This document shows, in pieces, positions 10,701 to 21,584 of a stretch of DNA of 64,000 bases (position 1 is the first letter of the stretch; every line of letters begins with the position of its first letter). Source of the stretch: Mugil cephalus (lineage: Eukaryota; Chordata; Actinopteri; Mugiliformes; Mugilidae); contig NC_061790.1 in NCBI RefSeq assembly GCF_022458985.1, positions 3,211,001 through 3,275,000 of the forward strand, given 5' to 3'. The position numbers were made by a program, and so were the translations under genes. The notes under the pieces are model-generated. The model did not search any database and was not told where the DNA came from. It saw only the letters and a program-made list of their open reading frames with translations.

Positions 10701-11309
10701 AGGTGTTCTGGTGATCATTACATGGATGCAAAATAAAGGTGAAAACATTCACAAATTAAATATGTCTTTAAGCTCAGATCTTACCATATAGTATGAAAAA
10801 TCAAAGTAACCATATAACTTTTCTATATATTTTTAACAGTGGTCTATTAGAACCACTTGACTTCCGTAGTAGCAGTGAGCAGTTTATAAAATAAACCAGG
10901 TGAATTTGAGAATGTGAAGTTTGCTGTTTAAGTTCAACACATGCATTCCTGCAGCTCCACTTTTCTGTATGTGTGTATTAGAGACACAACTGCATTTTCC
11001 GAAGCTAAATTCACCTCTTTTGTCTTTTTAGGAAATGAAACCGAGACGACTGAATCTCAGGTACATTTTCTAGTACATTTCAAATCATGATGTTCAGAAC
11101 TCCTGCCAGGTTGTGTTGTGTTAGGTTTGTGTGAATGACACATTTGTGACTGTGACATTTCCTTTCAGGGTCCTGATGATGGCAATAAGAATGACGATTG
11201 TGATGATTGTGGCGATGTGGTCTATGACACTGTGGGGGATTTATCGTGTTATGCTGGATTTTCAACTGATGCCAGAGGCCTCGATTTCACATTCACGACC
11301 CCTACATGA
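7737..11309 (+). CDS. Gene B: receptor with two V-type Ig domains and one ITIM
   Basis: Coding exons: 7737-7797, 8356-8676, 8787-9098, 10379-10486, 10646-10738, 11032-11060 and 11169-11309 (stop TGA), 354 residues, in frame throughout. Residues 1-20 are the leader. Residues 21-127 are V domain 1 (LSCGNVIDGQKNCDSTTW, TSNCSLVIKK, LYACRQF). Residues 128-231 are V domain 2 (LPCENVINGQKNCYDTTW, TTNCSLVIKK, EYACRRL). Residues 232-267 are a Thr/Ala/Pro stalk. The membrane helix lies at about 275-294 (ICVPVGITAILAGVLVIITW). The tail is Asp-rich, and VVYDTV (Tyr about 327) fits an ITIM. The V2 exon lies only 110 bp from V1, so it probably arose by tandem exon duplication. The 1.28-kb intron before the stalk exon carries an antisense non-LTR relic. 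Likely an inhibitory leukocyte-type surface receptor, inferred from the ITIM. Ligand unknown. Confidence 0.85.
9205..9780 (-). mobile_element. Degraded non-LTR retrotransposon ORF, antisense in gene B intron
   Basis: Read on the minus strand, several frames give pieces of a fish non-LTR polyprotein upstream of the reverse-transcriptase core: KKLEAKIKAMQEEVS, then RYTRKLESG, ISRIFST, VYCQWQ and RSDPPRLKPEQY. Stops and frame changes interrupt it, so it is dead. A tRNA-like B-box (GGTTCGAGTCCC on the minus strand) lies further along at about 10215-10240. Family assignment is from memory of similar fish proteins. Confidence 0.55.
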
Positions 11310-11413
11310 CTGTTTGGATCATAGATTTAAAAGGAGAATGCAGTAAGAGCAATACAAAATATCCAAACAGCGCTTTTTAAACTGATGTTTATTTAGTGGA
11401 CAGGCTTTTTTTC

Positions 11414-12330
11414 CTCATCTCATCTCATCTCATCTCATCTCATCTCATCTCATCTCATCTCATCTCTCGTTTCACCCTATTTGGTACCTCTGCTCACCAC
11501 TTCTCATTCCATCTCCTTTCACCTTGTTCACCTCACGTCACTTGCCATTTTCTCATCTCGTCTCACCTAACCTCATGTGATATCAACCTTATCTCATCTC
11601 ACCGTATTTTATTATATCTCACATCACTCCACCTCTCCTTATCCTGTCTCCGTTCTTCTCTTTTTAATCGCATCTCATCTCATCTCATCTCATCTCATCT
11701 CATCTGTGTTTTATCCCAACCTTGTCACATCTCACATCGTCTGGTCTCATCTGTTATCATCTCACCTCATTTCATTACGTGTCACTTTATTGTGTTTTTG
11801 TCATGCCTGTCTATGTCATGTTTTGTGTTTCCTGTTTTATTTTGTTAAGTTTTGGATTTCCTGTCTGTGTTTCCTAGTGTGTCCCTTGATTTTTAATTGG
11901 TTTCTCCTGGTGTCATTACCCTGATCCGTCTCATCTGTGTCTTGTCGTCTCTCAGCCCTTGTGTATTTATAGCCCTGCTTTCCCTTTGTTCCTTGTCGTG
12001 TCGTTGATGATGTTACCTGATGTTACCTCGTGTTACTTCCCTAATCGTGTCTCCACACCATGTCCATGATTCTTTCTTTGATTTTTGTCTTTGGATTTTC
12101 CTGCCATACGCAGCGTCTTTTGTTCATTATTAAATACCTTTTGTTTGAACTCCGGCCTCTTCTTTAGTCCTGCATTTGGGTCCTACACCTCTACACCTTC
12201 TGACAATCTCATCTTGTCTCACCTCATCCTGTCTCACCTTGTCTCATCACCTGGTCTCATTGGCTCTCATCTCTTCACCTCACATCACTTGCCCTTTTCT
12301 CATCTCATCTTATCTCATCTCAACTAATTT
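11414..12330 (+). repeat. CATCT pentanucleotide arrays and decayed derivatives
   Basis: Clean (CATCT)n runs occur at 11414-11467 and 11670-11705, with degenerate TCATC-rich sequence between them and again at 12205-12330. Long open frames here (e.g. 11396-11848) are repeat artefacts. Between 11780 and 12180 there is AT/GT-rich sequence without recognisable content. Confidence 0.75.
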
Positions 12331-12434
12331 TATCTCATCTCGGGTTATTTTATTATATGTATCTTACCTCACCCTCCTCATCCTATCTCCTATCCTGTCT
12401 ATATCTATATATCTGTCTATCAGTTTACCTTTAA

Positions 12435-12545
12435 CAGTATCAGCTACATGAGACATGAATTGACTGAGAGATTAGAGGCTCCCTCTAGAGGTGGACAGTG
12501 AAACTGTATACTGTCCACTTTAGAGTGTGTCGTCACATGTACAGG
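12435..12545 (+). repeat. Copy 2 of the conserved 3'-flank block
   Basis: Same block as at 2654: TATCAGCTACATGAGACATG, GACTCC-like CTCCCTCTAGAGGTGGACAG, then TATACTGTCC. It is more diverged than the later copies. It lies behind gene B. Confidence 0.65.
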
Positions 12546-13190
12546 TGAGGTAAATTCTTGCTCATTTTGTTTTCTGCGGATTTGTTCAGAGCTAAAAATG
12601 ATCTATTATCCATTTTTTGTGCTTAGAGAATCCCCGCATTAAACTTTAGAAACGACATTCTCTGATTTCTTTGCATTTTTTTTTCAACTAAATATTTTTC
12701 AAATATTGTTAATTCATTTGCTTCTATAGTTAATGGTAAAAAGGGATGGTAAAAAATACACAACTGCCTGATGATGTTGAGACAATTCAGTTTTCATACA
12801 TAAAACTTATATGTAAAAGGAGAAACAGTATCTCAATCCACAATCTTATCTTTGTTGTCCATCTCTTGTTCTTTCCCTCACCTTTAGTAGGAAACCATTG
12901 TTGCTTTAATCAGCTCTGCCCCCTCTGAATGCTTCATTCACACTTATGTCATTTCGCCCTTCACCTCTCATTTCCTTGTCCACAATGTTTCCATCTCCCT
13001 ATTTTTACATTTCTGTGTAGGTGTCAGCCACTTTGCCTTTCTGCTGTTCACACGGTGATAACCGTTCATCTCAATGGTCTGCTTAGTACCTTTGCCTGTA
13101 GGTTCTGAGGTGTGGCATGTTTTTAATTACAATTTCTTATCTGACGTTTTATCCCTAGTTGTAAAATGTATTGCTACAATCCTTGAATTC
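12546..13190. other. Intergenic, nothing recognised
   Basis: AT-rich sequence without a receptor exon or a named repeat. A 60-codon open frame at 12746-12928 shows no features. Confidence 0.5.
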
Positions 13191-13194
13191 AGTA

Positions 13195-13850
13195 TTTGAT
13201 TTGGAATTCCTCTCTCCAAGATCTGGTCCTCAGCTTTCCTTCAAGCCTTAGGACTTCTGTAGTGACTAACACAGTAGTACTGGATTTTCATTTTGAGTCT
13301 ATTCCCTCCCTCTGGCCTTTATTTAACTTAAGTCAATCTAAGCATCTACTTGTTCAACATCTGTCCTTTGATGTCATTCTATCAATCAGCCACAACCAGT
13401 TGCGTCAGTGTTGCCTCTCTGCCCTCTTATGTATGTAACCTCAAGCCAATGACAGAGACTCTTTTCATGAGAATTATCTTCCTCCTCTGGCCTATAATGT
13501 CCTCAAGTCAGTCACAGACTACCTGTTTATTCCTATTACATCCTTTGTTGGCCAATAAAAGGCGCTACTTTATTTCCCTTTGGTCAGCAATGACCTCAAC
13601 CCAAACAGAATCTCTTAGTTTTGACTGCATGGGCTTCAATGACCTTATGCCAATCACAGACTCTCCTTTCTCTAGCCTTTGTTGTCCTCACAGGATCCTG
13701 AACAACCTTGAGCCGATCAAAATCTTTCTTTATTCATCCATCCAATCCAAAGACAGACACTCTTTTCATTACCTTGTGGCGTTCCATGGCATTTAGCCAA
13801 TCACAAGCTCTCATCTATGTTTATCTAACCAATAATGGTCAGGTCAGAAC
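13195..13850 (+). repeat. Degenerate minisatellite with CCAATCACAG units
   Basis: About ten diverged units of roughly 55-75 bp share the pattern CCT(T/C)AAGCCAATCACAGA followed by CTCTTTTC and CCTTTGTTGTCC. Examples are AGCCAATGACAGAGACTC, GTCAGTCACAGACTACC, GCCAATCACAGACTCTCC and AGCCAATCACAAGCTCTC. Solitary units also occur at about 1900-1975 and 2850-2940. The open frame at 13350-13796 is a by-product. Many units keep a CCAAT pentamer. Confidence 0.6.
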
Positions 13851-14189
13851 CTTGTGGAGCCAAACTAGAACTGTGACTAAATTTAGAGTAAAATAGGTCC
13901 ATAAGGCAGATGTAATTGGAAACTGTAGTTCTCACAGCTGAGAAAAGAAACACAGGAACTGACCACTGATACACCTTCACATTTCACATGACATCATGTC
14001 TGAGAGCCACCTTAAGTTGAGCACTAGTTATTCATGATGTTGATATAAAACTAAACAAATATATAATAATAACTCCATCAAAATGTGCAGTTTATCAGAA
14101 AAACAATATATATTAAAACTTATGAAATCAAATGTTGAATGTATGTAGTAAACAGAAATAAACTCTAACAAAGTCTCTAACATATTCTC

Positions 14190-14320
14190 TATGGGGAAGT
14201 GACCTCACTAACCTCATGAGTCACATGATATATTCATCTTTAAGTAGAAACCTCTTTAGAGACTGTGTCATTCATCAACGTGAGGACGAGAGAAGAGGAC
14301 GAGAGAGACAGAGAAGAACA
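14190..14320 (+). promoter_or_regulatory. Gene C promoter and 5'UTR
   Basis: GGGGAAGTGACCTCACTAAC, CATGAGTCACATG (AP-1 core), ATATTCATCTTTAAGTAGAA, CCTCTTTAGAGACTG and the purine-rich leader occur in the standard order. The ETS-like site has GGGGAAGT where other copies have GAGGAAGT. Confidence 0.55.
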
Positions 14321-17300
14321 ATGGTTGAATTCAGATGGATTCAAATGTCTTTATTCCTGATCCTGATGCTTCAGTTTCCAGGTAAGGACACATAGAGAAC
14401 ACATTCAGTTCCATCACTGCATTAATATCGCTTATTCAGTGTTCTTCCTCCGTTGGTAATAGTCGTCTTTTTCATGTTACACTTTATTTGTCACATTTCG
14501 GTCTCTTTGTCTCAACAGTAGCAACTGGACAACTTTCATCTGTCACTGTCAGAGTTGGACATGACGTCACTTTGTCTTGTGGAAATGTGATTGATGGACA
14601 GTGCTACAGTACTACCTGGCATCATGATGTTAAAAACAAAGTTACATTGATCATTGAGAATGGACAGATCAAATCTAAACCAGACAGACTGAGTTTAAAA
14701 ACAAACTGTTCTCTGGTTATAAAGAAGGTCACAGATGATGATGCTGGTCTTTACACCTGCAGACAGTTCATACCAGGACAACAACAACGAGCAAGCTTTC
14801 AGAGTGATCTGTCAGTTGTTACCAGTGAGTATTTCCGTGATAATGTTTCCAGGTCAAACTGTGTCATTAGAGCAACACACTGAAACATTCTAGTTATCTT
14901 TCTCTCATAGTATATGTTTTTGTTGGTTGGTATAATTACAAAATGAAGTTATATTTCTATCTTTATTTTGCTCATATTTATAATAATTTGTTTTTCCAAA
15001 CAGACAACATTCATCGTCACAAGTTAATTTTCCCTTTAGAGTAAACAAACATATACAGTACATATATATGTCTAAATCATTCAAGTTTAAATATGACTGG
15101 TTTTCTCTCATATTGTTGTAAAGGGAACATGGAGGATGTTCTCACTGTGCTGATGATTTCATGTCATTATTCTATGTTTTAGGCAATGATCCAACAACAA
15201 CAACAACAACAACCACCACCACACCAACAACAACTCCAACAACAACCACCATAACGACAACTCCAAGAACAAAAGCCACCACAACAACAACTCCAACAAC
15301 ACCAACCACCACAACAACGACTACAATGGCAGCAGCAACTGGACAATATTCATCTGTCACTGTCAGAGTTGGACATGACGTCACTTTGTCTTGTGGAAAT
15401 GTGATAGATGGACAGAAGAACTGTGACAGTACTAGCTGGTTGTACGGTTCGACAAGAACATCAACAGTTGAGCTGGTTGAACTTGGACAGATCAGATCTA
15501 AACCAGACAGACTGAGAGTTACAACAAACTGTTCTCTGGTTATAAAGAAGGTCACAGATGATGATGCTGGTCGTTACACCTGCAGACAGTTCATATCAGG
15601 ACGACAACAAGGAGCAGACTTTCTGATTGATCTGTCTGTTACTACCAGTGAGTATTTCCATCATAATGTTTCCAGGTCAAACTGTGTCATTAGAGCAACA
15701 CACTAAAATATTCTAGTTATCTTTCTCTCACAGTATATGTTTTTGTTGGTTGGTATAATTACAAAATGAAGTTATATTTCTATCTGTATTTTGCTCATAT
15801 TTATAATAATTTGTTTTTCCAAAGAGACAACATTCATCATCACAAGTTAATTTTCCCTTTAGAGTAAACAAACATATACAGTACATATATATGTCTAAAT
15901 CATTCAAGTTTAAATATGACTGGTTTTCTCTCATATTGTTGTAAAGGGAACATGGAGGATGTTCTCACTGTGCTGATGGTTTCATGTCATTATTCTATGT
16001 TTTAGGCAATGATCCAACAACAACAACAACAACAACCACCACCACAACAACAACAACAACAACAACTCCAACAACAACCACCATAACGACAACTCCAAGA
16101 ACAAAAGCCACCACAACAACAACTCCAACAACACCAACCACCACAACAACGACTACAATGGCAGCAGCAACTGGACAATATTCATCTGTCACTGTCAGAG
16201 TTGGACATGACGTCACTTTGTCTGGTGGAAATGTGATAGATGGACAGAAGAACTGTGACAGTTCTAGCTGGTTGTACAGTTCGACAAGAACATCAACAGT
16301 TGAGCTGGTTGAACTTGGACAGATCAGATCTAAACCAGACAGACTGAGAGTTACAACAAACTGTTCTCTGGTTATAAAGAAGGTCACAGATGATGATGCT
16401 GGTCGTTACACCTACAGAGAGTTCATATCAGGACGACAACAAGGAGCAGACTTTCTGATTGATCTGTTTGTTACTACCAGTGAGTATTTCCATCATAATG
16501 TTTCCAGGTCAAACTGTCTTATTCGAGATATATTGAATATACTGTCATAATGACACAGAACAGAAAACATATATAGTTTTGTCATGTGTCTAACAACAGC
16601 AGAACCAACTATTAAACCACCAACAACAAGAGAACAACTGAAGTCAGTGACAAGGGGCACATCTAAATCCGACAATAATCCTCTAAATCATCATGGTAGT
16701 GACCAAACTCATCTCATCTGTTAAATGGGTGGAGGTTTTCTCTAATTCAGTCTGATCATCACAGTTAAAACTTCTCTCTCCAGGTTGGACGTTGTTGTTG
16801 TCCGTTATTGTCTCCGTGTGTTCAGCAGCACTCCTAGTAACGGGTGTTGTGACCATCGTATGCAATAAAATGAAAGGTGAGAACATTCTCTCACCTTTTG
16901 CAGCTCCTCTTTTCTTGACCTGTTGATGATCAGAAAGCAGACTAACTAACCTCAACTGTTTTTATCTTTTCAGAAAACAAAACCCCGATGGAAGACAACA
17001 CTGTGAGTTTTAACACAAAAAAATTCTATCAGTATCAGTAATGGTCTTACATAACAAAATAAAATGGTTAAGTACAAATCCCGAGTTTAGACTGAGCTCT
17101 ACTATGTCAGCTGAGTCCTTATGAAACACAACTTCTCCAGAGAATGAGAAGGAGGTGCGATGTTAGCAGTAAAATCATGATTCCTGTCAGGTTGTGCTGT
17201 TTTAAGTTTGTGTATATTAAATGTAAGTATCTGTGTTTTATTCGAGGTCCCTAACGATAACCTTGACGGATATGCTATGATCTACAACTTATTGGAAGCT

Positions 17301-17366
17301 CCCACATCCTTTGCTGAATTTCCCACTGAGTCAACAAATCTCTCTACTTTTATGAATGTTGACTGA
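14321..17366 (+). CDS. Gene C: receptor with three V-type Ig domains and internal mucin-like stalks
   Basis: Coding exons: 14321-14381, 14519-14824, 15183-15647, 16006-16479, 16600-16695, 16784-16876, 16974-17002 and 17247-17366 (stop TGA), 547 residues, in frame. Residues 1-20 are the leader and 21-122 are V1. Residues 123-277 and 278-435 are each one exon coding a Thr/Pro stalk of about 50 residues fused directly to a V domain. Residues 436-467 are a stalk, and the membrane helix lies about 472-493. V2 has both canonical cysteines (LSCGN, YTCRQF). V3 has LSGGN and YTYREF, so both are lost, while KNCDSSSW and TTNCSL remain. The stalk-V exons belong to an 823/832-bp tandem duplication. The tail has GYAMIYNLLE, which is not a canonical ITIM (Met at -2). 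Probably a long, O-glycosylated surface receptor; the signalling type cannot be told. Only the frame, the splice sites and the V signature are directly seen. Confidence 0.8.
14825..16479 (+). repeat. 823-bp tandem duplication inside gene C
   Basis: Unit 1 is 14825-15647 and unit 2 is 15648-16479. Each holds an intron and a complete stalk-V exon. Landmarks in the two copies are 823 bp apart. Unit 2 is longer by three ACA-type codons in the Thr tract. Intron sequence is almost identical between copies, so the event is recent. Confidence 0.9.
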
Positions 17367-17607
17367 TTGTTTGTGTCATAGGTTCAAACGTTTGAGAATT
17401 CAGAGCAAGACAAAATATATAAGCAGCAAAGCTTTTAAAATGGCTGAGAACTGATGTCAGTCATTGTGGACAGAGACTCTGAAAGGTCTCATCTTATCTG
17501 GCCTTGTCTTGTTAGCTTAGAAACTTAGCTTGAATTAACTTTTTCTTATCTTGTCTTGTTTTGTCTCATTTTTGTCTCACTTCATCTTGTCTCATCTTTT
17601 ATATTTT

Positions 17608-17885
17608 GTCTTATCTTATCTTATCTTATCTTATCTTATCTTATCTTATCTTATCTTATCTTATCTTATCTTATCTTATCTTATCTTATCTTATCTTATC
17701 TTAATACAGACAAACCATCATCAGATCACCTTAGGGTTAGGTAGGGTTAGGGTTATACAGTATCAGGTGTATGAGACATGCATTCATTGAGAGAGTAGAG
17801 ACTCCCTCTAGAGGTGGAGAGTGTTCATAGGGAGGTCAGACAGACTCTATACTGTCCTCTTTATGATTTGTCCTCACATGGACAC
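17608..17885 (+). repeat. TTATC satellite, TTAGGG repeats and conserved block, copy 3
   Basis: A clean (TTATC)n run at 17608-17702 is followed by short telomere-like GTTAGG/TTAGGG units at 17730-17755 and then the ATGAGACATG block to 17885. The same three-part cassette occurs behind genes F and H. The open frames at 17551-17790 are repeat artefacts. Confidence 0.85.
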
Positions 17886-18059
17886 AGTATTTAAACATCT
17901 ATTTTATAACAGATATGCAAATGTATTGCCTTCTATGGTTCAACAAATGTTATGTAAATCATTTCCCAGTATTTTGTGTTTTCAGACCTGTCACATATTC
18001 TGATGTAAAGAATGTGCTAATGATTATCTTATATATAGACAAATCTACAAATCATCATC

Positions 18060-18250
18060 AGATCGCCTTAGGGTTAGGGTTAGAGAGAGGGTTAGATCTT
18101 ACAGTTAGGGTTAGGGTTGGGGTTATACAGTATCAGGTCTATGAGACATGAATTCATTGAGAGAGTAGAGACTCCCTCTAGTGGTGGAGAGTGTTCATAA
18201 GGAAGTGAGACAGACTCTTCACTGTCCTCTTTAGACCTAGTCCTCACATG
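18060..18250 (+). repeat. Second adjacent cassette: TTAGGG repeats and conserved block, copy 4
   Basis: A longer run of telomere-like TTAGGG and GGGTTAGAG variants (18066-18126) is followed by TATCAGGTCTATGAGACATG and the rest of the block. It is a local duplicate of the 17728-17885 segment without the TTATC array. Confidence 0.75.
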
Positions 18251-19377
18251 CAAAGAATGAAGGTTTGGTAGAAATGCTTATTCCTGTTATTTAAGCAGAT
18301 TAAATTCATAATGAATAATGTTAAAATGGCACCAAAGTAAAAATAGGTGTAATTTTAACATTATTCATCATGAATTCAATGTACTTTTAAAATTAATTAA
18401 TCACTTCTGTTTATTAAATTTGATCAACATTATTCACTGTGTTCTGCTTCTTGTTTGTGTTGAAGTTTGAAGTAAACAACAAACCACCAGACCTCTGCAC
18501 CAACAGAAACTAACACCTCAGAGACACCGACATGACGTTTCACATGACATCATCTGTGAAGTTGATCGTTGTCATTTAGCTTAGCATCTTCATATTAATT
18601 TTAGATGGTTTTATATTTCACCTTCCTACGTTTTCAAGTCCCTACACAGAACATTTCATGGCAGTAATGGATATAAGGAGCAATCTGTATGACTGGCAGC
18701 AACTTTGAAGAGACCTAGAGGGTCATTGGGTTGATTTATTATATGTAGCCCTTAGTTCGGCAGCTACAGGAGCTTTTTCGTTTTCTGTTTTGCATGATGT
18801 TACATATTTGCTGATCCTCAGACTAAACCTGCCTAGTAAATATAAAGGAACTTTCTGCATGCCAACCATTAATATCAGGCCTACTCAAATGTTCTTGTAG
18901 AGACACATTTAATCAAATCAATGAAAAATCCTACAACTACTGTATATCTCGTTTTCTTAACAGATTCTTGACTGTTCAGTTGTTTATCATAAATGATTAC
19001 AAATCATCATTATTTTTCCCCTTGGGAGTTTAGTAAATGTGCGTTTGTGTGTCAGGTGTTTGCTCATAGACCCTCAGCTCAGTGACCTCATGGTGTTAAA
19101 GCTACTTTTCTAACCACCAGTCCTCAGCTCGCTTTTGACGTATATTGTGTCTACCGCAGTTGCACATTTTTAAACTTAAAGAAAAGATAGTAACCCACCA
19201 CACCTCTGCTGCTGCTGCTGTTCCCACTTTCACAGGTTAGGCTGCAGGTAGAAAAGAACACCTCACTGACCACTGACACACCAACACTATGTTTCACATG
19301 AGATCATGTCTAGAAGCTGGTTAATCATTCTTGTTTATAATGTACATTAAATTAATATACAAGAGACAAAGTCTCTA
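18251..19377. other. Intergenic between gene C and pseudogene D
   Basis: No exon recognised. A small inverted repeat (AATAATGTTAAAAT / GTAATTTTAACATTATTC) lies at about 18314-18365. The remainder is AT-rich unique-looking sequence. Confidence 0.5.
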
Positions 19378-19545
19378 TGAGGAAGTGACTTCACTAACCT
19401 CATGAGTCACATGTTATATTCATCTTTAAGTAGAAACCTCTTTAGAGACTGTGTTATATTCATCTTTAAGTAGAAACCTCTTTAGAGACTGTGTTATTCA
19501 TCAACGTGAGGATGAGAGAAGAGGACGAGAGAGACAGAGAGGAAC
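19378..19545 (+). promoter_or_regulatory. Pseudogene D promoter region with a 44-bp tandem duplication
   Basis: GAGGAAGTGACTTCACTAAC and CATGAGTCACATG are intact. After them, the segment GTTATATTCATCTTTAAGTA through GAAACCTCTTTAGAGACTGT occurs twice in tandem (about 19413-19500). No other leader promoter in the window has this. Confidence 0.6.
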
Positions 19546-21089
19546 TTGGTTGAATTCAGATGGATTCAAATGTCTTTATTTCTGATCCTGATGCTTCAGT
19601 TTCCAGGTAAGGATACATGTACATACACACTAATGGACTCTTTCTACCTTTGCAGCACTTTGACGTTACTGTTGACTCTAGTACTGCACTAGTGATGATT
19701 TCTTTTTTTTTTCTTTCTTTGGTTCTATAATGACCCTGATGTTAGTTGAACCTTTTAGAGAAATAACAGGATTACTAAAAAAATGATCATCTTCCTGAAC
19801 ACATTCAGTTCCATCACTGCATTAATATTACATCACTAATGTTACTTCATTCAGTGTTCTTCCTTTACCACAGACAGACATTTTTTGGTTGGAACTTGAT
19901 GACTTTGGTTGACTTTTGGAAACCAAAGATGAGACATGTGTTGAATCTAAAATGATCTCCACACTAACTATCATAGACTAGAAGAGAGGTAGATGCCAAG
20001 ACAGCTCCTTTAAAGTGAAGGCAAAGCACTTAGAGCTCCCCCTGGTGTATATTTCCATCAGTGTAACAGTACTACCTGGATATACAGTTCCACAAGAACG
20101 TCATCATCAGTAGTGCTGGTTAATCTTGGACAGATCAGATCTAAACAAGACTGACTGAGAGTTACAACACACTGTTCTCTGGTTATAAAGAAGGTCACAG
20201 ATGATGATGCTGGTAATTACACCTGCAGAAAATTCATATCAGGACGACAACGAGGAGTAGACTTTCTGAGTGATCTGTCTGTTATTACCAGTGAACGTTC
20301 CTGTGCAGTGATGATGTTTTTCTGTTAAAGTGTACAACTAAATATCAGCCTAGTTCTACCAGCAGTTGTTGCAAAGTTAACGTGGAGGATGTTCACACCA
20401 TACAGACTGTTTAATTTCATTATGTTATTTTAGAGGAAATGATGCAAAAACAAAATCAGCTAGTGCGACTATTACCACAAAATCACCAACAACAGCAATC
20501 AAACCAGCAACATCAGTCAGACTAAAGACAACAGAAGATTGACACGGTAGGGACTCCACCATCCTTTAAATTCTAAAATCTGAACTGTACATAGCTATGA
20601 AATAAATATCAAAAAACAAAGATGTACAACGAAGTGACACAGCTCATTGAGATTCAGATTATCTGATTATCAAATTACTTATGAAGCCAAAATATTTTTT
20701 CTTGTTTCCAGATTCTTCTCATTTGTTGAAATCTGTCGGTGTGTCTGTGGGTTTAGCAGCTCTTTTAATATCTGCTGTTGCAGTCAACATGTGGATTAAA
20801 ACTAAAGGTGAACATTCACAGATGAAAGTTTTAGTCAGAAAAAGCTTTTGATGAACCTGGAGTTTGGCTGTTGAAACTAAAGTGGACACAGATGGAAGAA
20901 AACACTGTGAGTTTAAACTCTGAACATTCAAACATTTGTACAGGTCCAACTTGACAAAGTAAAACCAGTGTTTGTGATGTTTGTTGGTGGTATTGTTTTC
21001 CACAGGTGCAGAATGATGGAGGTGAAGGTGAAGGTTCAGTGACCTATGAAAACTCTGGAGACCCTTCTGCTTCAGTCAGACTCCACTGA
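19546..21089 (+). pseudogene. Pseudogene D: single-V receptor relic
   Basis: Recognisable parts are the leader 19546-19606, the 3' half of a V exon (about 20057-20290), a stalk (from about 20436), a membrane exon 20712-20807, a remnant of the small cytoplasmic exon (about 20886-20909) and the tail exon 21006-21089. The defects are independent. The start codon is TTG where paralogues have ATG. The first half of the V exon (A to C strands) is missing. An in-frame TGA replaces AGA in the SKPDRLRV segment (AAACAAGACTGACTG). The stalk frame also reaches a stop. A deletion removes the acceptor of the small exon. The tail exon still reads GSVTYENSGDPSASV. It cannot encode the receptor. Confidence 0.85.
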
Positions 21090-21584
21090 TCAACAACTTC
21101 AACATCAACTCACCACAGAGACGAGTCCACTGCTGTTAAACATCATCTAATCACAGTTAACTTGAGCAGAAAACTGTGGATGACAAAGTGTTCTTTTCTT
21201 GTTTTCACCATGCATTGGTTATTTTGTATTTTACTCACATCTTGTTCCAACCATTTAAAGAATACTGTCTTTTTTGTTGTGTCTTTTTCATGTGCAGATT
21301 ATTTATACATTCAGTTGCAGCATTTAAGTTGTTATATTTAGCATCACTTGCTTGTTTTTTTTGTTTACCTCTTTCAGACAAACTGAATTTAATATCAAAT
21401 AATAATAATAATTAATATCAAACATTAGTTTGACAGTCATGATTGTCAAATCTTAATCTTAATGTTATTAGTACCAATTTACCATTGTCATAACTAAAGA
21501 TAGCTAAATATAAACGTATTTAGATGACCACTTTTACAATTATATTTGTGTTTTTCTCCTCTTTGACACACAACAGATACAGAT

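Noticed and set aside
11396-11924. Open frames of 150 and 115 codons made of SHLIS repeats
   Set aside because: They are translations of the CATCT pentanucleotide arrays.
15172-15555. Long minus-strand open frames (127 and 130 codons, Val-rich) opposite the stalk-V exons
   Set aside because: They are antisense shadows of the ACA/CCA Thr-Pro repeat and the V exon, and occur wherever a stalk exon is open. There is no start context, splice structure or domain.
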